Shown: one piece after another, positions 20,368 to 31,829 of the stretch
Numbering within the stretch: position 1 is the first letter of the stretch
Layout: every line of letters starts with the position of its first letter
Source: Massospora cicadina
Lineage: Eukaryota > Entomophthoromycota > Entomophthoromycetes > Entomophthorales > Entomophthoraceae
Reading direction: 5' to 3'
Length of the DNA: 64,000 nucleotides
Assembly (NCBI GenBank): GCA_022478985.1
Contig: JAKSZP010005577.1
Location: 40,973 to 104,972 of the forward strand
Notes under the pieces: model-generated
What the model was told of the DNA's origin: nothing
The model's input: the letters and a program-made list of their open reading frames with translations, nothing else
Database searches by the model: none
Made by a program: the position numbers and the translations under genes

Positions 20368-21154
20368 TATTGCCCCACTTGACTTGAATATAAGCCCTAT
20401 GATTCCCAATTAACCTTCACTGATCATCATAGTTAATTTTGGCCCAACCAGCAACAAATCTCGATTTGAATTCACATTATTGGTAATTTCAGCCTGACTG
20501 GCCAACAAATTTTGAGTTAAATCCTTTTTTGGCCTGAACGGCTGATGACTCTGGAGTGAAATCCTTTTATCATTAATTTCAACCCAAACTGCTGACAAAT
20601 CTAGAATGGAATCCTCTTATCAATGTCAGCCTGAACTGCTGACAATTCTGGTGTAGGATCCTCTCCCCATCCCAAGTTCAAACTAAAGTAGTTATTAGGT
20701 ATTATATTTTTTAGTTTATATACTTTTTTATTATATATATGCTTTATTTTATTTTTATGCAATGCTAATAATTTTATATATTACATTCTTTCCTTTTTCC
20801 TGTTTTCTATTTTTTTATTTTTGGATTGGCCAGCTTATTAGTCTTTTTATAAATTTAAGTGGACACTGTTGTATATAAAATTGGCCATAACTCCTCTGTT
20901 AACATGTGTTGTTTTCTCCATGTTGGTCAAGGTATGCAAATCACTTGATATAACAACATTGTTAAGGCTGATTAGGTCAATCAAGATTGTTTCCACATTA
21001 GCTCTCCCTCACTGTGATAAGATTCATGGAGCTGGAGGCAAATATAAGAGCTAATTTCCATCTAATTGTTGATTTTCTCATCTGGCTGAATCTACCAGGT
21101 TTTGTTTATTTAAATTCATATCAGAAGTGTCAACAATTTAGAGTGAGCACCAAT
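20368..21154 (-). other. Interior of LTR-D, non-coding
   Basis: AT-rich sequence with three related blocks of GACTGGCCAACAAAT/ACGGCTGATGACTCTGG type near 20,440-20,660 (a degenerate repeat of about 55-60 bp) and a T-rich stretch at 20,700-20,830. No gag or pol motif. The ORF of 61 codons at 20,869-21,054 on + has no recognisable content. Confidence 0.7.
21135..21152 (-). other. Primer-binding site of LTR-D
   Basis: On minus, TGGTGCTCACTCTAAATT follows the 5' LTR after a 2-base spacer. The first 11 bases are identical to the Ty3-A site, and the match then fades. Confidence 0.75.
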
Positions 21155-22334
21155 TGTCAAAATCCAAGGATCGCTCTCTTGATTAATTAATCCTGCATGG
21201 TAAATCAGGCTGAATTTCGGCTGGTGGGTCCTTGATTTATCCAGTTGCTTACAGTTTTATAACCGTTTGGAAATGCACTAAGCATACAAAAATGGCTCCA
21301 ACTTTTCTGCCCGAATTTGGGTTCAATTTTCCCTTCATAATTGGGAACTTCAGCTGAGGCAGGAAAAGTTGCAAGCTGGGGATCCTGAGATCCCAGCTTA
21401 CCAAAACTCTCCAAAAGCGACTTTATATACAAATTATACAAAGATAAAATAAATTAGACTTTTATTATACTAGATTATTTGATAATATTTTATTAGACCA
21501 GGCGCCGATATTTATACCTCTAGGGCATCTCCTGGCCACATTTCAGCACAAAGTTCAATAGCTATTTTACCACCTCAGTTCAACCTACGACTGAAACCTT
21601 TTCTTGGGTTCATTAGTGGCAAAATACTCTCAAAATTGGGAGGATTTCAAGTACAAAAATTGCAATAAAAGCATGAAATTTTGTCCTAATATCTTCTGAA
21701 TTTCAGTTTCATCATACTTCTGATGAAACACACCTTATGTGAAATTTTGGCCTCAATTGAAGTAAACGACGCACCCCTAATTGGGACGTCAGCAGGCCAC
21801 TTCCTTTATAGCACTAGGTAACCCCTTTTGGGAAGTCCATGCAAGTGCTATCATGCCAATTATGTGGATTGACATACTAATTTTCGCCCTAGGGCAGAAA
21901 ATTGATTACATTGTTAGTTCGTTTAATTGTCCATGGGACTTTTAAATGTAACTTTGGGTCATCCCCAAATAATTTTGTATACAAATTTCATAATATTGGT
22001 CCCAATTAATCAGGACTAGTTGCCAAGGATTGGGGAAGAGATAATTGGCCCAACTGTGCTAATATATTCAGCCTGAGCTGCCAATAGAATAATTAATTAA
22101 ACTGACTTGAGTTGATCAACCCAGCTGAGTAGTTGCAGAGAATTTTAACCTAAATGTGCGGGGATATTCAGCATGAGCTTTAGTAACATAATTAAATCCA
22201 CATAGCAATAATTGGCCCGAGCCATGTTATTGTACTAGGTTCTAATTAGATTATTAGTTCAAGCATTAGGTGGAAAATCAGCCCAATCTTTAGGTTGTCA
22301 AAGGGTTATCTTTAAGTCAACCACAGAATTTGAA
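21155..22334 (-). repeat. 5' LTR of LTR-D
   Basis: It begins TGTCAAAATCCAAGG on +. Its last bases are TTTGAA rather than TTTGACA, a small loss at the terminus next to the duplicated ACCAC. A minus-strand frame at 21,205-21,441 is shared with the other copies. Confidence 0.9.
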
Positions 22335-22339
22335 ACCAC

Positions 22340-23515
22340 TTCAACCTTAGTAAGCATTCCTCCAAAGTTATGCGACAAAGCTAAGACCTCTTTGAGCCAT
22401 AAGGTGGAGGTGAGTTTTTTAGCAGTCTCACGGTATTTATCCATGATGGACTTTGAAGGATGAACCCGTGAAGAGGGCGTATCAAGCCAGCTAAGATTTG
22501 GTCACCATCGCTGGCAGTGTCAATAATCTTGGGACACCTTAGAATTTGGCTGAGGTACGTCTCCTCAGGTATGGTAGACCTGTCTACTCTTCCAGCGTTT
22601 AAATGATCAGGCACGTCTACTTCCGCTGGGGCTCTAAATAGGTAGTAACCAACGTCATCAACCCCCTCAGATTCTTCCCCAAAGGTATTTGCAACAATGG
22701 GCAAGGCCGCAATGGAGGTAGGGAGGATGGCCACAGAAGCTTTGGTACCTTTGCATAAGAGTATGGTTTTTGCTACCTTACAGGTATTTGGTTCATAAGA
22801 AGGAGTGATAACTGCTTTAAGGTGTACAGGTTTTGCAGGGAGTTAAAGCGCAGTTGCGTTCTCTCCCAATTTTTACCAGGCAAATACTCCTCAATGGTTA
22901 GAGTTGAAGTTGTCACCTCAGCTGCATTTGTTGTGTCATATACATGAAATTTGGCCACATCTAACAAAGCTTCCTTGATGTCACAGATGTTTCTAAAGTA
23001 GCGTTTTACTGAGATGATATCTCGAGCTAAAGAAGGTTGGGAGGCTAACCCAGATAATAGGTGGCGATAGGATTGTCAAGGGTGAGCATGTTAGAGGTGG
23101 ATAACCTTTGCTCAGAGAGTTAAAATCGTTCAGCAAAAGCAATGGGTGATTCACTTTAATACATGCTAAGGCGCATAAAGGCCTGTTTTTCCTTATGCAG
23201 ACTCTGAATTTGATCCAAATTCAGCCAAAAGAGTCTCCTTCACTTCTGACCAGGTGTACCCAGGGTTCAGGTTGGTTACTATCATTTCTTGTGCTAAGCG
23301 GCTTAAACAATGTAGGATGTGTTAAACTTTTTGTTTGTCTGTGGCACCATCCATAGCAGCTTCATAAACATATAAGAAGGTAGCAATGCTCCCTTCACCA
23401 GGGGTGAACTTGTACTTAAGGGGGAATTTGTAAGGGCGCTTTTCATGCTCCTTAAGGCGGAACAAAGCGCTTGTGAGTTGCTTTTCAAGAGCAACTAGGT
23501 TTGGTATACAGGGAA
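22340..23515 (-). pseudogene. Ty3-A1 gag (broken)
   Basis: Gag forms the particle that packages the element RNA. On minus, just after the primer-binding site, a frame encodes a Ty3-type gag core with YKFPLKYKFTPGEG, EAAMDGATDKQKV and, past a stop, GYTWSEVKETLLAEFGS. Further fragments lie at 22,773-22,967 (TLTIEEYLPG) and 22,381-22,734. Ty3-A2 has related sequence (ALTIEEFPPV at about 63,660). No clear zinc knuckle was found. Several stops and shifts break the frame, and no convincing start codon remains. Confidence 0.75.
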
Positions 23516-23533
23516 CCCCTGTAGTGAGCACCA
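23516..23533 (-). other. Primer-binding site of Ty3-A1
   Basis: On minus, TGGTGCTCACTACAGGGG follows the LTR after a 3-base spacer. The complement, CCCCTGTAGTGAGCACCA, reads like a tRNA 3' end (acceptor strand, discriminator A and CCA). Confidence 0.8.
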
Positions 23534-23536
23534 CTT

Positions 23537-24295
23537 TGTAGAAATCCAGCTTTTTGGGGTGCTTGCTGGTGCTAACGCCGCTAGATCCCACAAAGAATTT
23601 AATAAAAATAAAATTAAGTGCTACTAAAAAATTGGGGCTTTTTATAGTTTTATTAGGAGCGCGGGGATAAAGATAAAAGTAATCCCTCTCAATTTTTGAC
23701 CGAACAGTATTTAAACTGTTTTGAGGGTTGGGGGAATTCAAGGATAGTTTCAAAATAGCTTAGTGACTTCCAAATTAGGTAATATGGTAGGTGCTTCTAT
23801 CAGATCTTGAGAAAAACGATTTACCATTTTGGAAACTGATAGTTGGGGTTTTGGGGCAGCATGAACCCATGCGGTAAGATCTTGATAAACTTCTACTAAT
23901 CACCTCTGGCTGAAGTATTTTCACCTTGGAGGACCTCCACCACCCCTATAAAAGGGGTGGTCCCCGCATAGGTGCGTTGATGGACTTTTTGATGGTGGGG
24001 GGAGTACCTTCCATTGGTTGCCCCAAAATTCATCTTTTTTCAGAGTAATATGACCGTTTAATTTTCCATTTGGTGCCCATGCAGGAGTTGAAATGGTGTT
24101 ACCCCAATTAACAGGGTTCCACCAAGAATTAGCTGGGGTCTTTTGGACAATTTCTTCATGATTTTCATTAGCATTATTACATTATAATCACCTTTGGGTC
24201 TATTGGAAACACATAAATGGCTGACGTTTCCTTGTTTTGGCTGAATTTGACCCAAGACATTCTTCCTATGCAGATGAGAGGGCAAATGTCCAACA
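23537..24295 (-). repeat. 5' LTR of Ty3-A1
   Basis: 759 bp, beginning TGTAGAAATCCAGC and ending GTCCAACA on +. It is uninterrupted and serves as the reference for the two split family A LTRs. The TATA hairpin is at 23,939-23,961. Confidence 0.95.
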
Positions 24296-25139
24296 GAATA
24301 TATAAAAGGATTGTCTAATTCAATCCTTATCAAGTAAGTTGACCACAACATTATTCATTAGGCTTTAGCCTCTGTTCATTACAGCTGTTAAGGAATAATC
24401 TTCAGATGCTTTCAAAGCCTCATCTGCGACAATAAGAAACATAAAAACTGGAAAGGTAACATTGGTAAATTAAAATAAAAGGGAGATCCAAAATTGGTGG
24501 GATTAGAAATCTAATTTTTTTTAAAAATTGTACTACAAAGTTAAATTAACAAAAGAGAAGGGAAATTTGGGGAATTTGGGATCTTATAAAAATAAGGATT
24601 TCAAAAAAGGTAGCAGAGTAGAAGACCTAATTAGAGTAAAAACTGCCATATTGTGGTGTAGTTGGGAGATTTCTTGATATAAGAGCCTAAATCTCTCAAC
24701 ATATAACAAGCCATGAAGTGTGGGTATGGGGGCATTATTATAAGAGAGAGAGTTTTAGGCACTGGAAAGCCAAAGATGCTGAGCACCTTCCTCCTTTAGA
24801 CAGCTGAAAAACTCAAATGTATCTTAAATTTGTTTAACAAAATGATTAATAAATATAACTCCACTCACTTTAACTTTTCTTCTAGACCTGCCATGTGACT
24901 TTACGCCATCTATGAATGTTGATAGAATCAGGAGTTTATGCCAACAACACAACTCTAAAACCAATTATTAAAGAAAAAAATAAAGTGTATTGCTTCCCCT
25001 AAGGGTTAACATAAAGTCTGACAGACCAGGTATTAATAACCATTAATTATATCCATTATATAGTTTACAGAACTTGCTATACCATTCTCAAAGCCATTTG
25101 GTGCATCAGTATATGCATACTGTCATTAATAGTAATGAT
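24296..25139. other. Unassigned AT-rich DNA right of Ty3-A1
   Basis: No feature is supported. The last 180 bases (from about 24,960) may already belong to the decayed LINE that follows: CCATTTGGTGCATCAGTATATGC near 25,095 vaguely resembles the GVWMEAGGY block of LINE-A. Confidence 0.45.
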
Positions 25140-26330
25140 CAGGATGACAAACCCTTATGACAAGAAACTCTTTTTGCCTTACAACATAGTGATGGAATGG
25201 GACTAACCAACTTTTATGAAAACAGGCTATTCTTATACTGGGCTCATGGATAGCTCAAGTGACATCTCCTGAATTTTCAACAACCTTAGGCCCATGCTGC
25301 TAGATCCAATTTTGTAAGTGCAATATGACTAGAAACCCCAACCTCCTCAATAACCTTCTAAAGTTTACATCATCCCACCCCTTTGCTACAGAACCACATG
25401 GTACCACAACAATTTAAATGGTTACTCCTGACCATGCAAAGAGAAAAATGTAATTTTGTATATGTGGACAAACCAAACAGAGGGGCCACCCACCAATATT
25501 TTAAATTCATGAAACTAATTAACAAATGGCTTAAATAACACTGCACCTCATTACTCATGCAATATAGCCTTCATAGGCTATCTTGACATGATGAACATAC
25601 CATAATTCTAGCCATATTGAAATAAATCTGGAAATACAAACACCATCCATTACTAAATCAATTCATTTTTACTCATGTACAGATGTTTAAGGAGGACATA
25701 TTGCACTTCCAAATGATCTAATGGCTATTATTCTACATGAATAGTATTTGGGCATCTGGAAATTTAGAACCATTAAAAACACTGTACACCTTTTAAGGCT
25801 GTACAACACAAAGTAATGGTCTCTTACATAGAGACAAAAGCTTGAGTTCAAACTATAAAGAAACATATTTGCATTTAAGGTTAGTAACACCCATTAGTAC
25901 CCCACTTAATGCATAAAATGTGGTATATAGCATTATGAAAAATACACATAATTGTTATAAATGCTTTCAATTAAACACCCCCCTACACTTTGTGAGGCGG
26001 TTAACCACTTTCACTTCCACCTACTAGATCACTCTTAAGCCTGAATATTTGTTCACATTGGCAATAAAATGGAGTAGAAAATTTTCATTTTTTCCCATTT
26101 AGTCAATAAAAACAGACCCTTTTCTACATTCCTGCTTTATCTTTGCATAATACCTATATTCTCTTAGAGATACCAATTTCCCACACCTTGTTAATACTAG
26201 CTGGCCACAGGAAGAAGCTAGCCAACTCTGGGATGTTCATTTTCTATTAATTTTTCTATTGTTCTTTTAATATTCTTTGCAATCAGAAGTGCCCATTCCC
26301 TGGTTGGCCTTCCCCAGTTATATAAATAAA
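25140..26330 (+). mobile_element. Ancient LINE 3' portion, LINE-A related
   Basis: At 25,190-25,260 the block GGAATGGGACTAACCAACTT aligns with GGCATGGGCCTGCTTGACTT of LINE-A1 (11,763). At 25,575-25,640, TATCTTGACATGATGAACAT aligns with TACCTGGACATGATGGACAT (12,154). It continues through the equivalents of KYAHHPLL and ends at 26,287-26,330 with the tail AGTGCCCATTCCCTGGTTGG plus an AT-rich run. It is heavily mutated and AT-rich, with no usable frame. The 5' limit is uncertain. Confidence 0.8.
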
Positions 26331-29079
26331 TATTAAAATAAATATTAAACAATTAAAAAATCAATAATTTAATTAAATAGGTAAATAAAAATTAATAAAA
26401 TAGGTTACTACAGTACTCTCTTAGATACTTGAGCAGTTAAGTTTAGGTTTAGTTAAAGTTAATAATTATCCAATCAATACAAAAGTCATCCATAGCTATA
26501 TCTGAGTAGTTAGTAGCCTAATTTTATTCTAGCCAAATCTTAGTTTTTTTTGCTTATTGAAAGCTTTTATTCTTTTTCGTGTATAGCAAAAGGGTCCCCT
26601 ATCCTTTTGCTCAGAGAAAATAATACTTTGAGAACTAAAAGCTTACAACTTGATACTTTTTTATCTGAACTTGAATTATATATTATTAGGCCATATATAC
26701 TTAAAATCCCTGTGACAAACTAGTTATGTCCATATAAGATATAAATTCCACTCTCTGACTGAACATATGGTACTCTATAGTAAAAGGATACATATTCACT
26801 ATTCTAGATTATTCTTGGACTGTATATATTAGCTAAAACTATTTTAATATATCAATTAAAAAGAATTTATTCTTAAAATTAAATGCGTGCCAAAATTTTT
26901 CATTATGAGTAATTAAGTAAAAATACCAAATACTTTTGGAAGAAAGACCAATAACTATTAAGAAGGTACTATACAAGCCAATTTTTACTTCAGTTGAATT
27001 AATAAAGTTTGACTATCTATTTGAATATCAATTATAAAAGTTACTACTGGGTACTTGATATATATTTATCTTAGCACTAAAGTCTCTAGAGTTTCTATAG
27101 AATAATTGTGTCATAGTCTAAAGTGGACTGAGCACACCCTACACCATGAAGGACATATAGAAATCATTTAAAATTATAATGACTAATCTAAAATGAGTGC
27201 CAAATGTATAAGCCTTAATATCAAGCCTCTTAATTAAGAGCCAGGTTCAATTTCCTTTCTAATACAAGAAGGACCCAAGGCCTCCAATGTATCCCTTTGT
27301 GCACCTCAGTGGTCAGGTAAAAGTGGTAAATTATTCGTGGGTTTAAATCTTTTTCCCTAAAAATTCACCATCACTGCCCTCTTTTCTTCTCTACTCTATT
27401 GAAAATGATAGAAGAGGTTTGAAGGGAGGTGGTTCAGGTCAGGGGCCTCTGAAAAAACCTTAGGTCTCTTCCCACTTCAAGACAAAATACCTCAGTTTAG
27501 AAAATTAACCAATCCATTTCAATACTCCCCAAGTATCAAGTAAATAAAAAATGTGTCATTTTAAAGTATGTCAGATTGTGTTATTGATTCCTCAACTCAT
27601 CCAGTCCACTCCTGAGATGAATATAACCAATCAAAAAAATAATAAAGAGTTTATAGCTAACTACAACAATGAATTGATCCAGAAGAACCCACAAAAGCTG
27701 ATAAATTAATCTGAAGTGTTCGCCTATTTGCTACCAATATTTTTACAATCTGATCTAAAACTACACCTTCCTTAGTATTATTATAAAATCACCCAATTAG
27801 AATTGTGTGCAGGAGCTAGGACCAGATCTGAGATTTAAACTCCTCTTCAAGTCTTCTCCCTGTCTGACAAGAAATCAACTCTAAATACCAAAACTAGCCT
27901 GAAATTTTAAATGCATAGAAATTTATATACAAACCAGAATACTAGAGGTATAGTAGACCGCAGAATTTTTTTATCTAATTTGTAATAAGAAGAAATTGTG
28001 ACTGTCAACTTACAACAAGATTACCAACACCCTCATAAGCCATGTAGTAGTGGTGGCGGCAACAAAAGATCCAGGAGGGTCATAATGAACAGGCACAGAC
28101 TGCACTTTGGGAAAATTTTAGGAATCAAGATGAGGGAATCTCGTGAAACAACTTTCAAACTTAACATACAAGATGAGGATACTCTAAAGAGAAGAGTAAG
28201 ATTGAGATGCTTCATAGCATCAAGAATAAAAGATAAGTATAGATGGGACCCATATAGTACCACATTCAAGCAAAGAATGTAAGAGCTTGGCGATGATTGC
28301 CACTATAGCTCAGTAATTGTGGAGACTGGGGAACATGCCAACTAAGAAGTAAGGTTATTACAAGCTAAAATTTAATGGGTGTTTGAGGGTGGTTTTTGAT
28401 AGAATGTAGATTAAAAGAATTGACTGACATTAGAATCTTGTGAAGACTGCTATTTTATAAGCCATAGTGTTAAATAATAAGGGGAAGTGTGAATTAATGA
28501 CAGTTGATTTCTACATGGTGAGACTTTAACAGATCAACATACTATATACTCCTGTTGGAGATTCAGATCTGGGCCAATAGTCAAATTACTATAACATTTT
28601 TTTACTAAAATTATTTCTCTCATTAGCGTGTCTTTCTGGATGACAACATTCTGGGAAACTGACGAGCTGTACCCAGGGACAGGGAAGGTAGGGGCTATTT
28701 CATTCCAATAAAACAGTAGGCACATCTAACCTATTGAGGATGGGCTCACACCGCCCTGCAGCAAGTAAGAAGGCTAAGAGGGAATTCCTAAACTCAAGTT
28801 CAATATGAATGGCTCAAATGCATTTAAACGCTTATGCCCTTGGGCGGAACTTTACCTCATTATGGATATTGTGACCCTGAGGAGGCAATGACAACTTTCC
28901 TGTTGGTGGCAACCTATGTCCTTCATTACTACCCCACACAGCTCCTGAATCCTTTCCCTCAATTACTTAGTGGTAGGAAGGGTGGGAGGGGAAAACCTTG
29001 AGGGGTAGGCATTTACCCACCACTCATTTACAACATGGGACAAATCGCCTTAATTGGCATGGGGCTCTCTTTCTGGGCA
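26331..29079. other. Unassigned AT-rich DNA
   Basis: 2.7 kb without a recognisable transposon or RNA gene. The only ORF of note is 27,998-28,282. Confidence 0.5.
27998..28282 (+). CDS. Hypothetical small basic ORF
   Basis: 94 codons starting at ATG, strongly basic, with a glycine-serine patch and KRSRR near the N-terminus and TLKRRVRLRCFIASRIKDKY towards the end. The composition is not low-complexity and GC is higher than in the flanks. I recognise no family. No promoter, intron signal or neighbouring frame supports expression. It could be a remnant of an older element. Confidence 0.25.
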   Translation: MTVNLQQDYQHPHKPCSSGGGNKRSRRVIMNRHRLHFGKILGIKMRESRETTFKLNIQDEDTLKRRVRLRCFIASRIKDKYRWDPYSTTFKQRM

Positions 29080-29288
29080 CTTTATATTTATTTGACTGAG
29101 GTAAGCTGACCAGGGGATGGACATTACCAAAACTCAAAACCTAAAAAATAAATCCTCACCAATTAAAATGAACAAACCGCCCAGAATGAACGTATAACAC
29201 ACAAAATGTGAACACAATCAACCAGGTGGGATAGCTGGAACTGCTTATCCCATCATGGCAGAAGGGGTGGGGGGATCAGGGGGCTCAT
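29080..29288 (-). mobile_element. LINE-B2, 3' fragment cut off by Ty3-C1
   Basis: The reverse complement aligns with the last 200 bases of LINE-B1: CTTCTGCCATGATGGGATAAGC against CTCTGCCATGGTGGGTTAAGC, including the TAA stop of the ORF. The 3' tail is GTCCATCCCCTGGTCAGC with CAAATAAAT (29,087-29,127). At its upstream side it ends abruptly at the start of the Ty3-C1 LTR. I could not find the remainder on the far side of Ty3-C1. Confidence 0.8.
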
Positions 29289-30720
29289 TGTAAGTCTAAG
29301 GGAAAGTCCCTTGTGCATGGATCAGTCAATCTTCCCGTTTCTAAATAAAAAGGGTCCCAAGAGGGCAGCTGTACACCTTGTCACCCAGGGTGACCTCGCC
29401 CACATGGTAGATGAGTGCTTGGTAACAGCCCTCCCTCTTCAGATTCCTCCCCTGGTACCCTTGCTCACCTCATCCAAACTTGTCTCTAGATTAAGGAAAT
29501 CTGCGCCAAGATCACCAAATCAAAGTCGATGGGTCTGAAACCAATGGTAATCAAGCCTGACAATCGGAAACCACATAGTCAAAAAGGGACAGTTACCAAA
29601 TTATTGACCAGAATTTCCTACAGTTGCAACTCAGCCAGCAGTACAATTGCCAATGCTAACCCCCTCTTGAAATCATCGGGGATGATCCCCAATGTGCAGA
29701 TGGTATCTTTTGAAACCATCGCAAAAAGTTTGAAACCCCTATCTAGCAAATCTGGAGTTGCAGCCAACATAACTCATTTTGACCAAACAAGTGCCCCAGC
29801 AACCAGGCCCAGCAGGTTGAGCATTCTGAACCCATTTCCATCCAATTGGGACCGGCCCTACATGGGGTGGCCCTGGGAAATTCCCATTGCTCTTTGGGCC
29901 AGATGCCATCACACTAACTGATAGAAATGCATTTAAGTCTCAGTTCAGGCGTTTGAGGTCAAACCAACAGTGACTCAGCCTGCTGCCAAATCCTTCGATG
30001 TCAGTTCCCACTGAGATTATCTGCACCCTTCCCCCAAAAATTCGCTGGGTTAGGTCAAATTTGAGGGACCAATCCCTGTTTGTGCCCACATCAATTAAAC
30101 ACTATTTAATCAGTTGCATTGCACTGAGAAAATTTTTGGTCAATTATCTTTATTTTCTTTCAATAAATTTCTGCCATAACCATCAATTTTTCTTTTTATT
30201 AATATTATTCTTGCCAAAGTCCTGATGGCATTACCCTAGTTGCCTGTCAGTACCTACACTAGATGGTCATTACCAATTTTGATGACTACAATAACTCCCA
30301 CCATTGTCAATTGGATTCAACGTGCAAGACACTTCTGGCTATTTAACCCCCTCATTGCAACTATCCGCCATCAATATACTGGGATCTTGTGGCCTTACAT
30401 CCATCATTTCCAAGCAAGGATCCGCCCCTTTTCTCATCAGTTGTATTGAACCCACCCACCAGCAACCCAGTAGAAAGCATCCCAGTGGTACAATCCCCTG
30501 CAGTGAGACCCCCAGTGTCTGGGATTGTTTCCATTTGGTTTTTTTTCAGGTTTCTATTCACACTTGTTCTACACCACCGAGTTATCATTTCCCAATTTGT
30601 GGCTCCATACAACGTCATATAAGCAACAATGCTACTGACATTCTGGCTTGCTTTTTGGGTGCTCATGCATCCCGACGGAAGGCTAGTCTAAACTTCTTTT
30701 CCCATTTTCATGACATAAGC
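29289..30720 (+). repeat. 5' LTR of Ty3-C1 (3' limit uncertain)
   Basis: It begins TGTAAGTCTAAGGG. It aligns with 40,456 onward: TTGTGCATGGATCAG, CCAAGAGGGCAG, CAGGGTGACCTCGCC, and again near 30,639 with 41,532 (CATTCTGGCTTGC against CATTCTGGTTTGC). It carries about 270 extra bases relative to the right copy between 30,150 and 30,640. An open frame at 29,311-29,538 is shared with the right LTR and with Ty3-C2. Confidence 0.75.
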
Positions 30721-31004
30721 GACCAATTTTTGTTTCCTGCCATTTCCGCCCTTCTCTTTGAGGTGGGCGCCAAAGTGGTTACCCTTTACCAAATGAACGT
30801 GCAGTCAGTAGTCTGCTTTCTGTTGTTCGCTTGGTCACCTGCTGATTTTGCAGGTAGTATATGCTATACCTTGGAGAAACTTCTTCAGGATGGCAGAGCC
30901 TCATGGATTAATACCTCTCCCCACCTAATATTCAAGAAGGAAATTTGAGTGTTCCTTCATGAGATATTGTTAATCATGTTCTTGACGCCCTTAGTGAGGT
31001 GCAA

Positions 31005-31829
31005 ATGCGTTCTGCTATTGCCCTTAACAATGCCGCTGCGCTATCCCATGCCCAACAAGAGGTTGCTCTTTTGGACGCGGTAGAAGGGGATGATTGTCAG
31101 TGGTTATGGTGACTTCTGCGCTCTACTTCACAAGCGGGGGATCTCACCTCGCTGATTGCAGTCATATTGGCTGCTTTAAAACCCCCTGTGATGCGCTCAG
31201 ACCATTTATTCCAATTGCTTTCTACTATGGCTGAAGCCCTCAGCTTGGCTTCTTTAATCTCTACCTTCCACAAACAGGCTCCCACACTGGAGTTCTATAA
31301 TGGTATGCTCCAGGCAATCTTTAGGTCAGGGTTGGATTCTGCCTCTGCCCACCATGAGGTTTGGTACACCATTAAAGGGATGATGTATCAGACATGTAAC
31401 GCTGCGACCATTATCAACGCCTCCCCTCACCATACTTCCTGCTATCAAGGGGGAAATTATATGATAGGACTACCTAACGACGATGCAGATTCAGTTCTTA
31501 CCATTGAAACAGTATTAGTACTGGCCTCAGATCCTGTTACTACTCCTGCGTCGGAGTTGGGCTATCCTAGTTTACCTATTAATGAATCAGTAAAAGCCCA
31601 GAAGGAGGAAGCCAGTTCTCAAGCCCTTGTTCTTACCAACTTTACTCATGAAAAGGTCCCCGACCTTCCCCCCAATTTACCTGCCATTTCTTCAGTTTCA
31701 ACAGAAATGACTGAATCTACCAATAAACAAAACTTTGCTTATTTCTTATTACCAATGAATATTAGTATTGAATCTCACCATGTCTCCTTTAAAGCTTTGG
31801 TGGATACCGGAGCCATGGATTTTTTATGA
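31005..31829 (+). pseudogene. Ty3-C1 gag-protease (broken)
   Basis: A single frame continues from before 31,005 to 31,829 with one in-frame TGA at 31,110. The gag part is helical and alanine/leucine-rich (SAIALNNAAALSHAQQEVAL, LFQLLSTMAEALSLASLIS). A linker rich in S/T/P leads to the protease motif KALVDTGAMDFL at about 31,790, with DTG intact. The frame is then shifted; downstream fragments up to about 32,280 contain degenerate protease and linker sequence. No zinc knuckle is seen. I cannot fix the true start codon. Confidence 0.7.

Larger units (their letters stand above)
19145..22334 (-). mobile_element. LTR-D, 3.2-kb non-autonomous LTR element nested in Ty3-A1
   Basis: Two direct LTRs of 1,223 and 1,180 bp enclose only 787 bp without coding capacity. 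It is flanked by ACCAC at 19,140-19,144 and 22,335-22,339; joining the flanks restores the Ty3-A reading VEVVIQK followed by the protease, as seen uninterrupted in Ty3-A2. The primer-binding site is on minus, next to the right LTR, so the orientation is minus. A TRIM/LARD-like parasite of autonomous LTR elements is the likely interpretation. A solo LTR of the family lies at 42,914-44,419. Confidence 0.92.
13001..24295 (-). mobile_element. Ty3-A1, Ty3/gypsy LTR retrotransposon carrying two nested insertions
   Basis: Read on minus: 5' LTR (23,537-24,295), primer-binding site, gag, protease, RT, RNase H, integrase, polypurine tract (GAGGGGGTGA, read on minus) and 3' LTR (13,001-15,672). LINE-B1 interrupts the 3' LTR and the LTR-D element interrupts the region just before the protease. 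Flanking 5-mers are GAATC on the left and GAATA on the right, a TSD with one mismatch. Without the insertions the element is about 6.2 kb, normal for Ty3/gypsy. The RT-before-integrase order is diagnostic. Stops, frameshifts, YLND in RT and a lost integrase glutamate show it is dead. Confidence 0.93.

Noticed and set aside
23516..23533. CCCCTGTAGTGAGCACCA as the 3' end of a tRNA gene
   Set aside because: There is no cloverleaf upstream, and the position next to an LTR explains it as a primer-binding site complement.
30653..30670. TGGGTGCTCATGC resembling the shared primer-binding site inside Ty3-C1
   Set aside because: Similarity to the right LTR continues past it (up to about 30,710), so it lies within the LTR and cannot be the priming site.
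30304..30948. 214-codon plus-strand ORF as a gene
   Set aside because: Most of it lies in the Ty3-C1 LTR, is not preserved in the right LTR and shows no domain.
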